A stretch of 64,000 nucleotides of DNA from Actinomycetota bacterium (GTDB taxonomy: Bacteria; Actinomycetota; Actinomycetes; Actinomycetales; Dermatophilaceae), in the NCBI GenBank assembly GCA_020160805.1, contig JAIUPO010000003.1, positions 62,001 through 126,000 of the forward strand. The letters run 5' to 3'. Below are positions 8,343 to 19,405 of the stretch, one piece after another. The notes beneath the pieces were generated by a model that was given only the letters and a program-made list of their open reading frames with translations, was not told the DNA's origin and did not search any database. Numbering within the stretch: position 1 is the stretch's first letter; every line of letters begins with the position of its first letter. The translations under genes were made by a program, and so were the position numbers.

Positions 8343-8369
8343 TTGGCACTCCGCGGCGGCGAGTGCCAG
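8343..8369. promoter_or_regulatory. CIRCE operator for HrcA
   Basis: TTGGCACTC (8343-8351), nine bases, GAGTGCCAG (8361-8369). This matches the CIRCE consensus TTAGCACTC-N9-GAGTGCTAA with matching arms and exact spacing, 33 bp before hrcA. It indicates HrcA autoregulation of the hrcA-dnaJ operon, and possibly control of the divergent DUF3097 gene. Confidence 0.92.
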
Positions 8370-8401
8370 CCGCGCAGCAAACGGCCTGGAGGGAGGCGCA
8401 C

Positions 8402-9445
8402 ATGAGCACCGATCGACCGGTGTCGAACGAGCGGCGCCTGGCCGTGCTCGGCGCGATCGTGCAGGACTATGTCCACACCAGCGAGCCCGTCGGCTCCAAG
8501 GCGCTGCTCGAGCGGCACGGCTTCGGCGTCTCGGCCGCGACGATCCGCAATGACATGGCAGCGTTGGAGGAGGAGGGCCTGATCGCGGCACCGCACACCA
8601 GTGCCGGCCGGATCCCGACCGACGCGGGCTACCGCCTGTTCGTCGATCAGCTCTCGCAGATCAAGCCGATGAGCCGCGCCGAGCAGGCCGCGATCGCCCA
8701 GTTCCTGCACGATCCCGTCGATCTCGACGATGTCGTGGACCGCACCGTGCGGCTGCTGTCGTCGCTGACCGGGCAGGTCGCGATGATGCAGTACCCCTCG
8801 CTGACCCGCTCCAGCGTGCGGCACATCGAGGTCGTGCCGATGGGCGGCCAGCGGCTGATGGTCGTGCTCATCACGACCACCGGCCGGGTCGAGCAGCGCG
8901 TCCTCGACGCCGGGCAGGACCTCGCCGCCGACGCCGCAGAGCTCATCTCTCGCCTGCGCACCGGCATCAATACCGCCGCCGCCGGACGCCGCCTCGTCGA
9001 CGACGCCGCCGCCCTCACCGCGCTCCCGGATGCCTTTGCCCCCGACGAGCGCGAGATCGTCCGCCGGGTCGTCGGCGCCTTGGATGAGGCGCTGGTCGAG
9101 GAGCGCGAAGAGCGGGTCACTCTCGCCGGCACGGCCAATCTCGTGCGCCAGCCGCTGGATTTCCCCGCCACCCTCGAGCCGGTTCTGGATGCGCTGGAAC
9201 AACATGTGGTGCTCTTGCGGTTGCTCTCCACAGCCGCCGGTGGCGAGCACATCGCCGTGCGCATCGGCCACGAGAATCCCGTGACCCAGCTCCAGTCAAC
9301 CTCCATGGTGACCACGGGGTATGGCAGCGGGGGCGAGTTGGTCGGCGGCCTCGGGGTGGTCGGTCCGACTCGGATGGACTACCCCACGAGCATGGCCGCG
9401 GTCCGCACCGTGGCGGCATATATCTCCGGCTTGCTCGCGCAGTGA
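8402..9445 (+). CDS. hrcA: Heat-inducible transcription repressor HrcA
   Basis: 347 residues from ATG 8402. The N-terminal winged helix is clear ([68 protein letters not shown]), followed by the GAF-like dimerisation domain with [21 protein letters not shown] and the C-terminal [21 protein letters not shown]. HrcA binds CIRCE and represses chaperone genes until heat stress titrates the GroE chaperonin. The operator lies immediately upstream and dnaJ follows 30 bp downstream. Confidence 0.97.
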   Translation: MSTDRPVSNERRLAVLGAIVQDYVHTSEPVGSKALLERHGFGVSAATIRNDMAALEEEGLIAAPHTSAGRIPTDAGYRLFVDQLSQIKPMSRAEQAAIAQFLHDPVDLDDVVDRTVRLLSSLTGQVAMMQYPSLTRSSVRHIEVVPMGGQRLMVVLITTTGRVEQRVLDAGQDLAADAAELISRLRTGINTAAAGRRLVDDAAALTALPDAFAPDEREIVRRVVGALDEALVEEREERVTLAGTANLVRQPLDFPATLEPVLDALEQHVVLLRLLSTAAGGEHIAVRIGHENPVTQLQSTSMVTTGYGSGGELVGGLGVVGPTRMDYPTSMAAVRTVAAYISGLLAQ

Positions 9446-9475
9446 CGACACGACAGATTCGATAACGAGGATCAG

Positions 9476-10597
9476 GTGAACGACTACTACCAGGATCTCG
9501 GGGTGTCCCGGGACGCCAGCCCCGAGGCGATCAAGCAGGCCTACCGCCGCCTCGCCCGCAAGCTGCACCCGGACGTCAACCCCGGCGCCGAGGCCGAGGA
9601 GGAGTTCAAGAAGGTCTCCCAGGCGTATGACGTGCTGTCCGATCCGGACAAGCGCCGCCAGTACGACATGGGCAACGACCCGTATGGCGGGCAGCAGGCC
9701 GGCTTCGGCCAGGGCTTCTCGTTCAGCGACATCATGGACGCTTTCTTCGGCGGCGCCGCCGGCCCGTCGCGCGGCCCGCGCTCGCGGACCAGCCGCGGTC
9801 AGGACGGCCTCGTGCGCCTGCCGATCGACTTGGTGGATGCCGTCTTCGGCGGCGAAAAGGACCTGACGATCGAGACCGCCGCGACCTGCGGCACCTGCAA
9901 GGGCGATGGCTCCCAGCCGGGCACCGGCCGCCGCAAGTGCGAGGTCTGCGCCGGGCGCGGCGAAGTCCAGCAGGTCCAGCGCAGTTTCCTCGGCCAGGTC
10001 ATGACCAGCCGGCCCTGCCAGGCCTGTCAGGGGTATGGCGAGGTGCTGGTCAACCCGTGCTTCGAGTGCTCCGGACACGGCCGGGTGCGCACCCAGCGGA
10101 CGCTGACGATCGGCATACCCGCCGGCGTCGACACCGGCACCCGCATCCATCTCGCGGGCGAGGGCGAGGTCGGCCCCGGTGGTGGTCCCGCCGGCGACCT
10201 GTATGTCGAGGTGTCCGTCGCCCCTGACCCCGTCTTCACCCGGCGTGGCGATGACCTGCACGCGAGCCTGCCGGTGCCGATGACGGCGGCCGCGCTTGGG
10301 GCGCGGATGAAGCTGGACACCTTCGACGGGGCCCAGGAGATCGATATCAAACCGGGCACTCAGCCGGGCGAGACGATGACCCTGCGCGGGCTGGGCGTCA
10401 CGCACCTGCGCGCCGGCGGCCGCGGCGACATCATCGTGCACGCCGATGTGCGCACCCCGACCAAGATCGACGCCGAGCAGGAGGCGCTCCTTCGCCAGCT
10501 TGCGACGCTGCGCGACGAGGAGGCCCCGGCCGGGCGGTTGGCGGCGGGCGACCACGGGCTTATGGGCAAGCTGCGCGACGCCTTCAAGCCGCGGTGA
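9476..10597 (+). CDS. dnaJ: Chaperone protein DnaJ (second actinobacterial DnaJ)
   Basis: 373 residues from GTG 9476, preceded by GAGG. The J domain occupies residues 1-65 with the HPD motif (KLHPDVNP). A Gly/Phe-rich stretch follows ([24 protein letters not shown]). The zinc region has four CxxCxGxG-type repeats: [24 protein letters not shown] and CFECSGHG. The C-terminal substrate-binding beta domains end near residue 340. It stimulates the DnaK ATPase and holds unfolded clients. Linkage to hrcA identifies it as the CIRCE-controlled copy common in actinobacteria. Confidence 0.97.
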   Translation: MNDYYQDLGVSRDASPEAIKQAYRRLARKLHPDVNPGAEAEEEFKKVSQAYDVLSDPDKRRQYDMGNDPYGGQQAGFGQGFSFSDIMDAFFGGAAGPSRGPRSRTSRGQDGLVRLPIDLVDAVFGGEKDLTIETAATCGTCKGDGSQPGTGRRKCEVCAGRGEVQQVQRSFLGQVMTSRPCQACQGYGEVLVNPCFECSGHGRVRTQRTLTIGIPAGVDTGTRIHLAGEGEVGPGGGPAGDLYVEVSVAPDPVFTRRGDDLHASLPVPMTAAALGARMKLDTFDGAQEIDIKPGTQPGETMTLRGLGVTHLRAGGRGDIIVHADVRTPTKIDAEQEALLRQLATLRDEEAPAGRLAAGDHGLMGKLRDAFKPR

Positions 10598-10601
10598 TCT
10601 C

Positions 10602-11345
10602 GTGACTCTTGCGATGTTTCTCACTGACCCCGGCGAGCTCGATCTGGCCGTGGTCGGCACGGCCTACACCCTGGACGGGGCGGAAGGCCGGCACGCAGCG
10701 ACCGTGAAGCGGATGCGCGTGGGTGAGCGGCTGATGCTCAGCGACGGGCAGGGACGCCGAGTCACGGGCACGGTCGCGGAGGCTACGCCGGGGGAGTTGC
10801 GCATCGACGTCGAGCGCGTCGAGGATGAGGAGCCGCCCGGGGCGCGTCTCACGCTCGTGCAGGCCCTCGCGAAGGCCGACCGTGACGATGCGGCGATCGA
10901 GGCGGCGACGGAGTATGGCGTGGATCGCGTCATCCCCTGGCAGGCCGAGCGCTCGATTGTCCAGTGGCGCGGGGAGCGGGCCGAGAAGGCCCGGCAGAAG
11001 TGGGTCGATACCGTGCGCGCGGCGGCCAAGCAGAGCCGACGCGCGTGGGTGCCGGAGGTTGAGGATCTGGTCGACACGGCCGGCCTCGCGCGACGGATCT
11101 CCTCGGCGTGCATCGCGTATGTGCTGCACGAGGACGCGGTCGTTCCCCTCGCGGGACAACCGATTCCGGCCGTTGGTGAGGTGCTGCTCATTGTCGGGCC
11201 CGAAGGCGGGATCGGGGAGAGCGAACTCGCCAAGCTCACTGCCGCTGGTGCTCATCCGGTGCGGCTGGGCACGAGTGTGCTGCGGTCTTCCTCGGCCGGC
11301 CCGGCAGCGATTGCCGTGCTGTCGGCCGAAGACCGCTGGCGCTGA
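10602..11345 (+). CDS. rsmE: 16S rRNA (uracil1498-N3)-methyltransferase RsmE
   Basis: 247 residues from GTG 10602 (ATG 10614 is an alternative), four bases after dnaJ. SPOUT-class motifs are present: GRHAATVKRMRVGE near residue 26, TLVQALAKADRDDAAIEAATEYGVD, RSRRAWVPEV-like SRRAWVPEVED, and the knot-forming LLIVGPEGGIGESEL and VRLGTSVLRSSSAGPAAIAVL at the C terminus. The enzyme methylates U1498 in the decoding centre of assembled 30S subunits. The dnaJ-rsmE order is conserved in many actinobacteria and other phyla. Confidence 0.95.
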   Translation: MTLAMFLTDPGELDLAVVGTAYTLDGAEGRHAATVKRMRVGERLMLSDGQGRRVTGTVAEATPGELRIDVERVEDEEPPGARLTLVQALAKADRDDAAIEAATEYGVDRVIPWQAERSIVQWRGERAEKARQKWVDTVRAAAKQSRRAWVPEVEDLVDTAGLARRISSACIAYVLHEDAVVPLAGQPIPAVGEVLLIVGPEGGIGESELAKLTAAGAHPVRLGTSVLRSSSAGPAAIAVLSAEDRWR

Positions 11346-11348
11346 AGG

Positions 11349-12404
11349 CTATTCGGCGCGCAGCGGGATGGTGACGGTCGTGTTGGGGTCGTTGGCGACC
11401 TGCACCCGCAGCGTGTAGGAACCCGCCGCGAGTGGGTCGAGAGTGATCGTGAAGGGTGCCTGCGGCACCAGATCGCCGACGCGCACCTCGCCGCTCTGTG
11501 CGGTCGGCCCGCCGTCGATTCGCCAGCTCAGGACGGCGCCCGGGTGCGTCGAAAGACCCGAGAAGGTCTGCGGGACACCAGCTGTGAGCGTCTCGTCCCA
11601 ACCCGGCCGGTCCAGCCAGATGGGGCTAGCCAGCGCCGCGATCTGGGTTGGCGGTGGGCGGTGGAAGTCCTGGTTGATGTCGGCGCCGCGCACCACCCCA
11701 TACCCCTCCACTGAAATGAAACGCACGGGTATGTCGCCGCGCCCGACGATGGCCTGCGCCGTGAGGATCAGGCTCAGCCGCGCCCGGTCCAACACGCCGG
11801 CCACCCACGTCACGGCGTCGTCGAGACCCTTGGCGGTGATGGTGATGCGTTCGTCCGAGATGTCGACTGATTGCACATCCAAACCGCCGCTCGGTCCCAC
11901 GGTTCCAGGACCATCACTGCGCCGTCCGGTCCAGGCGAGCGCCGCGGCGATGACCTGGCCCGGGGTGGCATCGGCCGGTAGGCCGAGCCGAGGGTCGTCC
12001 TTGCGCAGGAAGGTCCGGGTGAGCCCGAAGCCGTCCGGGGAACTGGGGTCGCGCACGAGCAGATAGATCGGGACGGCGCCGGGCAGCACGGTGTTCGGGG
12101 GCGCGCTCGCCGGGTCCGATGGTGTGGTGGAGAGCACGGTCGTGCTGCTGCCTGTTGCGGCCGGGTCGCCGGTCCCGGACCGGCCGGGCAGCATGGCGAG
12201 CACCGTCGCCGTCGCGACCATGGCCACCGCCGCCGCGGCGGCGACCAGCACCAACCAGCGAGTATGCCGGGGGGCGGGGGCGGACTGCATACGGACGGCG
12301 TCCTGGATCGCGGAGAGGCGGTCGGAGGGGGTGACCGCGGACGCGTCGGTCTGCAGGGCGCCGCGCAGCGAATCTTCGAGATCGCGCAGGTCGTCGGTGG
12401 TCAT
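11349..12404 (-). CDS. Membrane-anchored GerMN/Gmad2 protein, likely anti-sigma partner
   Basis: 351 residues. Residues 1-47 are cytoplasmic and acidic; a single membrane helix follows (about 49-70, WLVLVAAAAAVAMVATATVLAML). A Ser/Thr/Pro linker leads to a GerMN-like domain (VPIYLLVRDPSSPDGFGLTR; later IAAALAWTG) and a C-terminal Gmad2 immunoglobulin-like domain (ending TITLDPLAAGSYTLRVQV). Its start codon overlaps the stop of the adjacent SigE-type sigma gene (ATGA), so I infer a sigma-binding cytoplasmic tail and an exported sensing part. No classical zinc anti-sigma motif (HxxxCxxC) is present. Confidence 0.75.
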   Translation of the reverse strand: MTTDDLRDLEDSLRGALQTDASAVTPSDRLSAIQDAVRMQSAPAPRHTRWLVLVAAAAAVAMVATATVLAMLPGRSGTGDPAATGSSTTVLSTTPSDPASAPPNTVLPGAVPIYLLVRDPSSPDGFGLTRTFLRKDDPRLGLPADATPGQVIAAALAWTGRRSDGPGTVGPSGGLDVQSVDISDERITITAKGLDDAVTWVAGVLDRARLSLILTAQAIVGRGDIPVRFISVEGYGVVRGADINQDFHRPPPTQIAALASPIWLDRPGWDETLTAGVPQTFSGLSTHPGAVLSWRIDGGPTAQSGEVRVGDLVPQAPFTITLDPLAAGSYTLRVQVANDPNTTVTIPLRAE

Positions 12405-12973
12405 GGGGAGTCCTCCCGGGGGGAGCGGGTCGGGTCGTCGAGATGCGAGCGCAGGGCGCTGAGGCCGCGGTGGGCATGGGCTTTGACCGAGCCGGGGGCG
12501 ATCCCGAGGGTGTCGGCGATTTGCGCCTCCGACAGGTCGCTGTAATAGCGCAAGATCAGGACCTCACGCTGGCGGCGGGGGAGGTGCTGTAAGGCGGCGA
12601 GCATGGCCTGGTTGCCGAGGCTGCCGAGGGCGCTGTGCTCCGCGCTGGGGGCGACGGATTCGCGCTCGGCATCGGGACCGGCCTTGATCAGGTAATCGCG
12701 TTCGACCGACCGGTGGCGCAGCACCGACCGGGAGGCATTGACGACGCTGCGCCGCAGGTAGCCGACCGCCTGCTCTTTGTCCTGCAGGTGATCCCAACGC
12801 CGATGCAGGGCGACAAGCGCATCTTGAACGATGTCCTCGGCCGCGCCTTGGTCCCGGACAAGCAGCCAGGCGAGCCGGACCATGGGAGTCCACTGGGCGG
12901 CATACAGCACCTCAAGGGCCTGGTCGGCGCTGAGCGCCGCCAGTTCTGCCGAGGTCCGCGCCACGAGGGACAT
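12401..12973 (-). CDS. SigE-family ECF sigma factor
   Basis: 190 residues from ATG 12973. Region 2 is recognisable as MVRLAWLLVRDQGAAEDIVQDALVALHRRW (split over residues 30-60), and region 4 as LQHLPRRQREVLILRYY followed by LSEAQIADTLGIAPGSVKAHAHRGL. Such factors recruit RNA polymerase to stress or envelope promoters. It is translationally coupled to the membrane protein downstream. A second, independent sigma/membrane-protein pair of the same layout lies at 57619-59384. The signal is unknown. Confidence 0.9.
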   Translation of the reverse strand: MSLVARTSAELAALSADQALEVLYAAQWTPMVRLAWLLVRDQGAAEDIVQDALVALHRRWDHLQDKEQAVGYLRRSVVNASRSVLRHRSVERDYLIKAGPDAERESVAPSAEHSALGSLGNQAMLAALQHLPRRQREVLILRYYSDLSEAQIADTLGIAPGSVKAHAHRGLSALRSHLDDPTRSPREDSP

Positions 12974-13040
12974 TGTCACGCCCTCTCCACGCGCCACGTC
13001 CGAAGCGGGTTGACTGGGCGGAGCAGCTAAGTTGCTGCGT

Positions 13041-13382
13041 ATGTCAGCCGACTGCCTGTTCTGCAAGTTCGTCGCCCGCGAGATCGAGCCGCAGGTCGTG
13101 GCCGAGTCCGAGACCGCCTTCGCCTTCCGGGACATCAATCCGCAAGCCCCGACGCATGTGCTGGTCATCCCCAAGCGGCATGTCGCGAATGCCGCGGAGT
13201 TGGCGCAGCATCCCGCAGATGCGGCGGGTGTTTTGGCGCTCGCGGCGCAGGTGGCGGAGGCTGAGGGATTGGACACGGGCTACCGACTGGTGACGAATAC
13301 CGGCGCCGACGCGGGGCAGACGGTCTTCCATTGCCACATCCACTTACTCGGCGGACGAGGGCTGGCTTGGCCGCCCGGCTGA
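13041..13382 (+). CDS. HIT-family nucleotide hydrolase (HinT-like)
   Basis: 113 residues from ATG 13041. The protein begins CLFCKFVAREI, has RDINPQAPTHVLVIPKRHV in the middle, and ends with the histidine triad HCHIHLLGGR (H-x-H-x-H). HinT-type proteins hydrolyse phosphoramidates such as AMP-lysine or adenylated intermediates. Position between rsmE and phoH is typical for actinobacteria. The zinc Cys pair CLFC at residues 5-8 is also usual in this subfamily. Confidence 0.95.
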   Translation: MSADCLFCKFVAREIEPQVVAESETAFAFRDINPQAPTHVLVIPKRHVANAAELAQHPADAAGVLALAAQVAEAEGLDTGYRLVTNTGADAGQTVFHCHIHLLGGRGLAWPPG

Positions 13383-13419
13383 GCCATATTCGGTGGCTGG
13401 GCGGGTGAGGCCGCATAGA

Positions 13420-14490
13420 ATGGCCGAACCCATGAGTGACCTTTCCCCAGAGGCGAGCGGCGCGCCGCAGCCCGTGCAGCCGCTGCACATCGTCGAGATC
13501 CCGTCGTCGGTCCCCATGGTCTCCCTGCTCGGACCGCGCGACGAGCTGTTGCGCACCCTGGAGCGGCAGTTCCCGCATGCGTCGATCCACGTGCGCGGCA
13601 ACGAGTTCCGGATGACCGGGCCCAGCGCCGATATCGCCCTCATCGAGCGCACTCTCGACGAACTACTCGCCGTGCTCGCCGCCGGCCAACCCCTGAATCG
13701 GGACGCCGTCGAGCGGTCGATCGGGATGTTGCGCAGCCAGTCCGCCGAGCGCCCGGCGGATGTGCTGACGATGAATATCGTCTCCAACCGCGGCCGCACG
13801 ATCCGGCCCAAGACCTTGAACCAGAAGCACTATGTCGACGCCATCGACGCCCACACGATCGTCTTCGGCATCGGCCCCGCGGGCACCGGCAAGACCTATC
13901 TTGCGATGGCCAAAGCCGTTGCTGCGCTGCAGGCCAAGCAGGTCAACCGGATCATCCTGACCCGCCCCGCAGTCGAGGCCGGCGAGCGGCTGGGCTTTTT
14001 GCCCGGCACTTTGAACGACAAGATCGATCCCTACCTGCGCCCGCTGTATGACGCCCTGCACGACATGATCGACCCCGAGTCGATCCCGCGCCTGATGGCC
14101 GCCGGCACCATCGAGGTAGCCCCCTTAGCCTATATGCGTGGTAGGACTTTAAACGATGCGTTCATCATCCTCGATGAGGCGCAGAACACCTCGCCGGAGC
14201 AGATGAAGATGTTCCTCACCCGGCTCGGGTTCGGGTCCAAGATCGTGGTCACGGGGGATGTCACGCAGGTCGACCTGCCGGGTGGGACGCAGAGCGGATT
14301 GAAGGTCGTGCAGGACATCCTGCGGGGGATAGAGGACGTTCACTTCGCCAATCTGACCTCCGTGGATGTCGTGCGACACCGCCTCGTCGGCGACATCGTC
14401 GATGCCTACGGTCGATGGGATTCGTTGCAGCACAAGCATTCTGGCCCGGGAAGGACCACTGGTGAGCGTCGACGTCCTCAACGAGACTGA
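13420..14490 (+). CDS. phoH: PhoH-family ATPase
   Basis: 356 residues from ATG 13420 (ATG 13432 possible). The N-terminal KH-like part carries the [10 protein letters not shown] strand; the ATPase has Walker [13 protein letters not shown] near residue 150, a [16 protein letters not shown] motif, and Walker [15 protein letters not shown]. PhoH proteins are cytoplasmic ATPases, probably acting with YbeY and Era in RNA maturation, which the order phoH-ybeY-CBS-era supports. The 3' end overlaps the ybeY start by 29 bp, so the two are co-translated. Confidence 0.95.
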   Translation: MAEPMSDLSPEASGAPQPVQPLHIVEIPSSVPMVSLLGPRDELLRTLERQFPHASIHVRGNEFRMTGPSADIALIERTLDELLAVLAAGQPLNRDAVERSIGMLRSQSAERPADVLTMNIVSNRGRTIRPKTLNQKHYVDAIDAHTIVFGIGPAGTGKTYLAMAKAVAALQAKQVNRIILTRPAVEAGERLGFLPGTLNDKIDPYLRPLYDALHDMIDPESIPRLMAAGTIEVAPLAYMRGRTLNDAFIILDEAQNTSPEQMKMFLTRLGFGSKIVVTGDVTQVDLPGGTQSGLKVVQDILRGIEDVHFANLTSVDVVRHRLVGDIVDAYGRWDSLQHKHSGPGRTTGERRRPQRD

Positions 14491-14929
14491 CTCCGCTGTC
14501 GATGAGGTCGAACTCGTCGACCTCGCACGCTATGTCATGGCCGAGATGCGCGTGCACCCGCAGGCCGAGCTCTGTTTGCGCCTGGTCGACGAGGCCACGA
14601 TGACCGTGCTGCACGAGAAGTGGATGGACCTGCCGGGGCCGACCGATGTCATGAGTTTCCCCATGGACGAGCTGCGTCCCGGACGCGACGGCGAGGCGCC
14701 CGAGCAAGGCGTGCTCGGCGACATCGTCCTGTGCCCCACCGTCGCCGCGAAGCAAGCTGCCGAGGCCGGACACGCAACCGCCGAAGAAATGCTGCTCCTG
14801 ACGACGCACGGCATCCTGCACCTGCTCGGCTACGACCACGCCGAGCCGGAAGAGGAGAAGGAGATGTTCGAGCTGCAACGTCAGCTCCTGCTCACCTTCC
14901 TCGCCGGCCGCGGCCGACCGCGCGCCTGA
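14462..14929 (+). CDS. ybeY: Endoribonuclease YbeY
   Basis: 155 residues from GTG 14462, which lies inside the end of phoH. The diagnostic metal site is [11 protein letters not shown] (H-x3-H-x5-H) near residue 118, followed by an acidic stretch, and the [14 protein letters not shown] motif precedes it. YbeY is a single-strand endoribonuclease needed for 16S rRNA 3'-end maturation and 70S quality control. Length is typical. The next gene starts five bases after its stop. Confidence 0.96.
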   Translation: MSVDVLNETDSAVDEVELVDLARYVMAEMRVHPQAELCLRLVDEATMTVLHEKWMDLPGPTDVMSFPMDELRPGRDGEAPEQGVLGDIVLCPTVAAKQAAEAGHATAEEMLLLTTHGILHLLGYDHAEPEEEKEMFELQRQLLLTFLAGRGRPRA

Positions 14930-14933
14930 GCCC

Positions 14934-16262
14934 ATGACCGGCCAACTGATCGCGGTCGCGCTGGTCGCGGTCCTTTTCGCCGCACTCATCGCGCTCGCCG
15001 AGGCTGCCATCGGCCGCTCCAGCCGGGTGCGTGCCGAGGAACTCGCGGACGAAGGCCGCGGGGGAGCCACGAGCCTCGGCGTCATCCTGGCCGACTCGGC
15101 GGCATACCTCTCGGTCACCGCCTTCCTGCGCACCGTCGCCGAATCCGTTGCGGCAGTGTGTATGACGCTCGCGGTCACCTCGATCGTCGACGGCTTCTGG
15201 AAGGCGTTGCTGATCTCCATCGCCATCATGGCGGTGATGACCTTCATCGTCGTCGGCGTCTCACCGCGCACCCTCGGCCGGCAACATTCCGACGCCATCG
15301 CGCTCGCGCTCTCGCCCGTTGTCGTCTGGCTGCGTCGGCTGCTCGGGCCGGTCGCCCGGCTCCTGGTGATGTTCGGCAATCTCGTGACGCCCGGTGGCGG
15401 CTATCGCGACGGCCCCTTCCAGAGCGAGTCGGAACTGCGCGACCTGGTCGACATCGCCGGCGAGAACGCGCTCATCGAAGACGACGAACGCGAAATGCTG
15501 CACTCCGTCTTCGAGCTCGGCGACACGGTCGCCCGCGAAGTCATGGTGCCGCGCACCGACATGGTCTCCATCGAGGTCGGCAAGACCGCTCGCCAGGCGA
15601 TGTCGCTGTTCAGCCGCTCCGGCTTCTCGCGTCTGCCGGTCATCGACGACGGGCCCGATGACATCGTCGGCCTGATCTACATGAAAGACGTAGTCCGCCA
15701 AATGACCTCTGGCGGAGCGGATTTGACGACCATCCCCATCGAATCGCTGATGCGGCAGATGCCGTTCGTTCCCGAATCGAAGCCGGTCGATGACCTGCTG
15801 CGCGAAATGCAACGCGGCTCAGTGCACATCGCGATCGTCGTCGACGAATATGGCGGCACCGCCGGCCTGGTGACGATCGAGGACATCCTTGAAGAAATCG
15901 TCGGCGAGATCGATGATGAATATGACCGTGAGACCCCCGGCGTCGAGGATCTCGGCGACGGCCGTTTCCGGATCCCGGCGACGATGAATGTCGATGACTT
16001 CGCCGACGCCTTCGATGTCGACCTCGAGGACGACGAGGGTGTCGACACCGTAGGCGGTCTGATCGCCAAGCGCCTCGGCCAGGTGCCCATCCTGGGGTCG
16101 CACTGCGATGTCGGGATCTACACACTCACCGCCGAGCGGATGGCCGGCCGCCGGCATCGGATCGCCTCGGTCCTGCTCACCCCGCTGCCCCCGGTTTTCG
16201 ATGCGACGGGGGAACTCGTCGATCACGAACCCGCCACCTCCCGGACGGAGCACCGCGTATGA
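14934..16262 (+). CDS. Hemolysin C/CorC-type CNNM-CBS-CorC membrane protein
   Basis: 442 residues. The N-terminal CNNM (DUF21) region spans about 1-150 with membrane helices ([37 protein letters not shown]). A paired CBS module follows ([53 protein letters not shown]), ending in a CorC-HlyC domain ([19 protein letters not shown]). The family is linked to magnesium or cobalt efflux and is a constant neighbour of ybeY and era. The stop overlaps era (ATGA). Confidence 0.9.
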   Translation: MTGQLIAVALVAVLFAALIALAEAAIGRSSRVRAEELADEGRGGATSLGVILADSAAYLSVTAFLRTVAESVAAVCMTLAVTSIVDGFWKALLISIAIMAVMTFIVVGVSPRTLGRQHSDAIALALSPVVVWLRRLLGPVARLLVMFGNLVTPGGGYRDGPFQSESELRDLVDIAGENALIEDDEREMLHSVFELGDTVAREVMVPRTDMVSIEVGKTARQAMSLFSRSGFSRLPVIDDGPDDIVGLIYMKDVVRQMTSGGADLTTIPIESLMRQMPFVPESKPVDDLLREMQRGSVHIAIVVDEYGGTAGLVTIEDILEEIVGEIDDEYDRETPGVEDLGDGRFRIPATMNVDDFADAFDVDLEDDEGVDTVGGLIAKRLGQVPILGSHCDVGIYTLTAERMAGRRHRIASVLLTPLPPVFDATGELVDHEPATSRTEHRV

Positions 16263-17185
16263 CGCCCGAGAAGCCTTCCTATACAGCCGGTTTCGCGTGC
16301 CTCGTCGGCCGCCCCAATGCCGGCAAATCGACCCTGACGAATGCCCTGGTGGGGGACAAGGTGGCGATTACCTCCTCCAAGCCCCAGACCACTCGGCATA
16401 CGATCCGGGGCATTGTCACCGGCTCGACGAGCCAACTGATCCTCGTGGACACCCCCGGCCTGCACAAGGCGCGCACGCTGCTGGGGGAGCGCCTCAACGA
16501 CCTGGTCCGCGCGACCCTGCTCGATGTCGATGTCGTCGGCTTCTGCCTGCCGGCCGATCAGCGGATCGGACCCGGCGACCGGTTTATCGCCAACGAACTG
16601 ACCGAGCTCATGCGCGGCAAGAAACTGCCCGTGGTCGCGATCGCGACCAAGATCGACAAGGTCGACAAGAAGCGCCTCGCCGAGCACCTCATCGCCATCG
16701 ACCAGCTCGCCGACTGGGCCGCCATCGTCCCCTGCTCGGCGTCCCGGGGCGACCAGGTGGAGGACGTGCAGCGGGTGCTCGCGTCATACCTCCCCCCGGC
16801 GCCGGGGCCGCTCTATCCCGAGGGCGTCATCACCGACGAGGACACCGACACCCGGATCGCGGAACTCGTTCGCGAAGCCGCCCTCGAAGGTGTCCGCGAC
16901 GAGTTGCCGCACTCGATCGCCGTCGTCGTCGAGGAGATCACCGAACGCGAGGAGACGCCCGAGGACAAGCCGATGCTCGACGTGCGCGTCAACATCTTCG
17001 TCGAGCGCGACAGTCAAAAGGCGATCATCATCGGCAAGGGCGGCTCCCGGCTGCGTGAGGTCGGCACCGATGCCCGCGCCGGGATCGAGGCCCTGCTTGG
17101 CCGGCGCGTCTATCTGCACCTGCGGGTCAAGGTCGCCAAAGACTGGCAGCGCGACCCCAAACAACTCCAGCGCCTCGGCTTTTAG
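16259..17185 (+). CDS. era: GTPase Era
   Basis: 308 residues. G-motifs are in order: G1 GRPNAGKSTLTNAL near residue 13, G3 DTPGLHK, G4 TKIDKVDK and a SASRG-type G5. The C-terminal KH domain has IIGKGGSRLREVG and ends KDWQRDPKQLQRLGF. Era binds the 3' end of 16S rRNA and helps 30S assembly. It starts within the stop codon of the CNNM-CBS gene (ATGA). A hairpin pair follows the gene before asd. Confidence 0.97.
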   Translation: MTPEKPSYTAGFACLVGRPNAGKSTLTNALVGDKVAITSSKPQTTRHTIRGIVTGSTSQLILVDTPGLHKARTLLGERLNDLVRATLLDVDVVGFCLPADQRIGPGDRFIANELTELMRGKKLPVVAIATKIDKVDKKRLAEHLIAIDQLADWAAIVPCSASRGDQVEDVQRVLASYLPPAPGPLYPEGVITDEDTDTRIAELVREAALEGVRDELPHSIAVVVEEITEREETPEDKPMLDVRVNIFVERDSQKAIIIGKGGSRLREVGTDARAGIEALLGRRVYLHLRVKVAKDWQRDPKQLQRLGF

Positions 17186-17188
17186 CCA

Positions 17189-17288
17189 CCCCACGAAGTT
17201 CTCCGCTCCTACGTCGCTGCGATACTTCGCGGGGAACCCCGACGCGTCACCGCACGACGCCGCGCGTTGCCCACCTAGCGGGCGCAAC
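17189..17288. terminator. Hairpins between era and asd
   Basis: CCCC-a-CGAAGT (17189-17199) pairs with ACTTCG-c-GGGG (17224-17234) around a 24-nt loop, and GTTGCCC (17266-17272) can pair with the GG-c-GCAAC segment at 17281-17288. They lie directly after the era stop and are likely termination structures; the asd promoter must sit in the same 138-bp gap. Confidence 0.45.
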
Positions 17289-17320
17289 CGGAACTCGGTG
17301 GACGCGCTCCTTATCCTTGA

Positions 17321-18620
<1,300 letters not shown>

Positions 18621-18665
18621 CTGCGCGCGCCGGCGCACACGGCATACCCACGCACCTCAAGCAAG

Positions 18666-18699
18666 AGCGGCCGGGACCTCATCGCAGGTCCCGGCCGCT
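18666..18699. terminator. Perfect 14-bp bidirectional terminator
   Basis: AGCGGCCGGGACCT (18666-18679) and AGGTCCCGGCCGCT (18686-18699) with a 6-nt loop, located between the convergent ACBP and DUF305 genes. GC-rich stem, no T-run. Confidence 0.8.
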
Positions 18700-18718
18700 G
18701 GCTTGTGAGGTATGCGGA

Positions 18719-19405
18719 TCACTCGCGTTGCGCGAGCATCTCCGTCATGGTCTCGATCTCGGCGGATTGTGCGTTGACCATGCCTTGAGCCAGGTTGCGG
18801 ACGGCCGGTTCCTTGGCCCGATCGAGGGCGGCCTTGGCCATCTCGACGCCACCCTTGTGGTGCGCAATCATCAACTGCAGGAACAGCTTTTCGGCTTCCA
18901 CGCCCCTGGCTGCCGTCAGCTTCGCCATGTCCTCGGCTGAGGCGATGCCCGGCATCGAGGCCATCGCCTCGCCGTGGCTCATCGAGCCGTGATCCATGCC
19001 CGGCATATCGCCCATCCAGCTCATCGCCGGGTCCGTGCCGGTCTGCGGCAGCCCCCACAGCGTCAGCCAGGCGCTCATCTGACCGATCTGTTGCTGCTGG
19101 CTGGTGATGATGTCGAAGGCCATCCGCCGCAGGTCCTCATCCTGGGTCCGGTCGCGGATGAGAAAGGACATCTCGACCGCCTGCGCGTGGTGGGTCGACA
19201 TATCGCGAGCGAACCCCGCCTCGGCGCTGGAGTTGCCGGGGTGCCCGTCGGCGCGGTTGAGGAAGAAGCCCGCAAGCGCGGCGGCAAGGAGGCCCAGGAC
19301 AGCGACGATGGCGAGCGCCGGGCGGCCGAGCGCCGGCTTGGGGGAGTCCGTATGCGGATCGGCCCCGGCCCAGGGTGCCTCGGGCGCCGTGGCCGGCTGG
19401 GCCAT
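18719..19405 (-). CDS. DUF305 ferritin-like membrane-anchored protein
   Basis: 228 residues with an N-terminal membrane anchor (about 30-50, ALAIVAVLGLLAAALAGFFL). The outside part carries two DUF305 helical repeats, each with a paired histidine: DMSTHHAQAVEMS and QLMIAHHKGGVEMAK. A Met/His-rich stretch lies between (MGDMPGMDHGSMSHGEAM), which suggests metal, perhaps copper, binding. It follows the DUF3105 gene with a one-base stop/start overlap, a pairing seen repeatedly in actinobacteria. Precise role unknown. Confidence 0.88.
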   Translation of the reverse strand: MAQPATAPEAPWAGADPHTDSPKPALGRPALAIVAVLGLLAAALAGFFLNRADGHPGNSSAEAGFARDMSTHHAQAVEMSFLIRDRTQDEDLRRMAFDIITSQQQQIGQMSAWLTLWGLPQTGTDPAMSWMGDMPGMDHGSMSHGEAMASMPGIASAEDMAKLTAARGVEAEKLFLQLMIAHHKGGVEMAKAALDRAKEPAVRNLAQGMVNAQSAEIETMTEMLAQRE

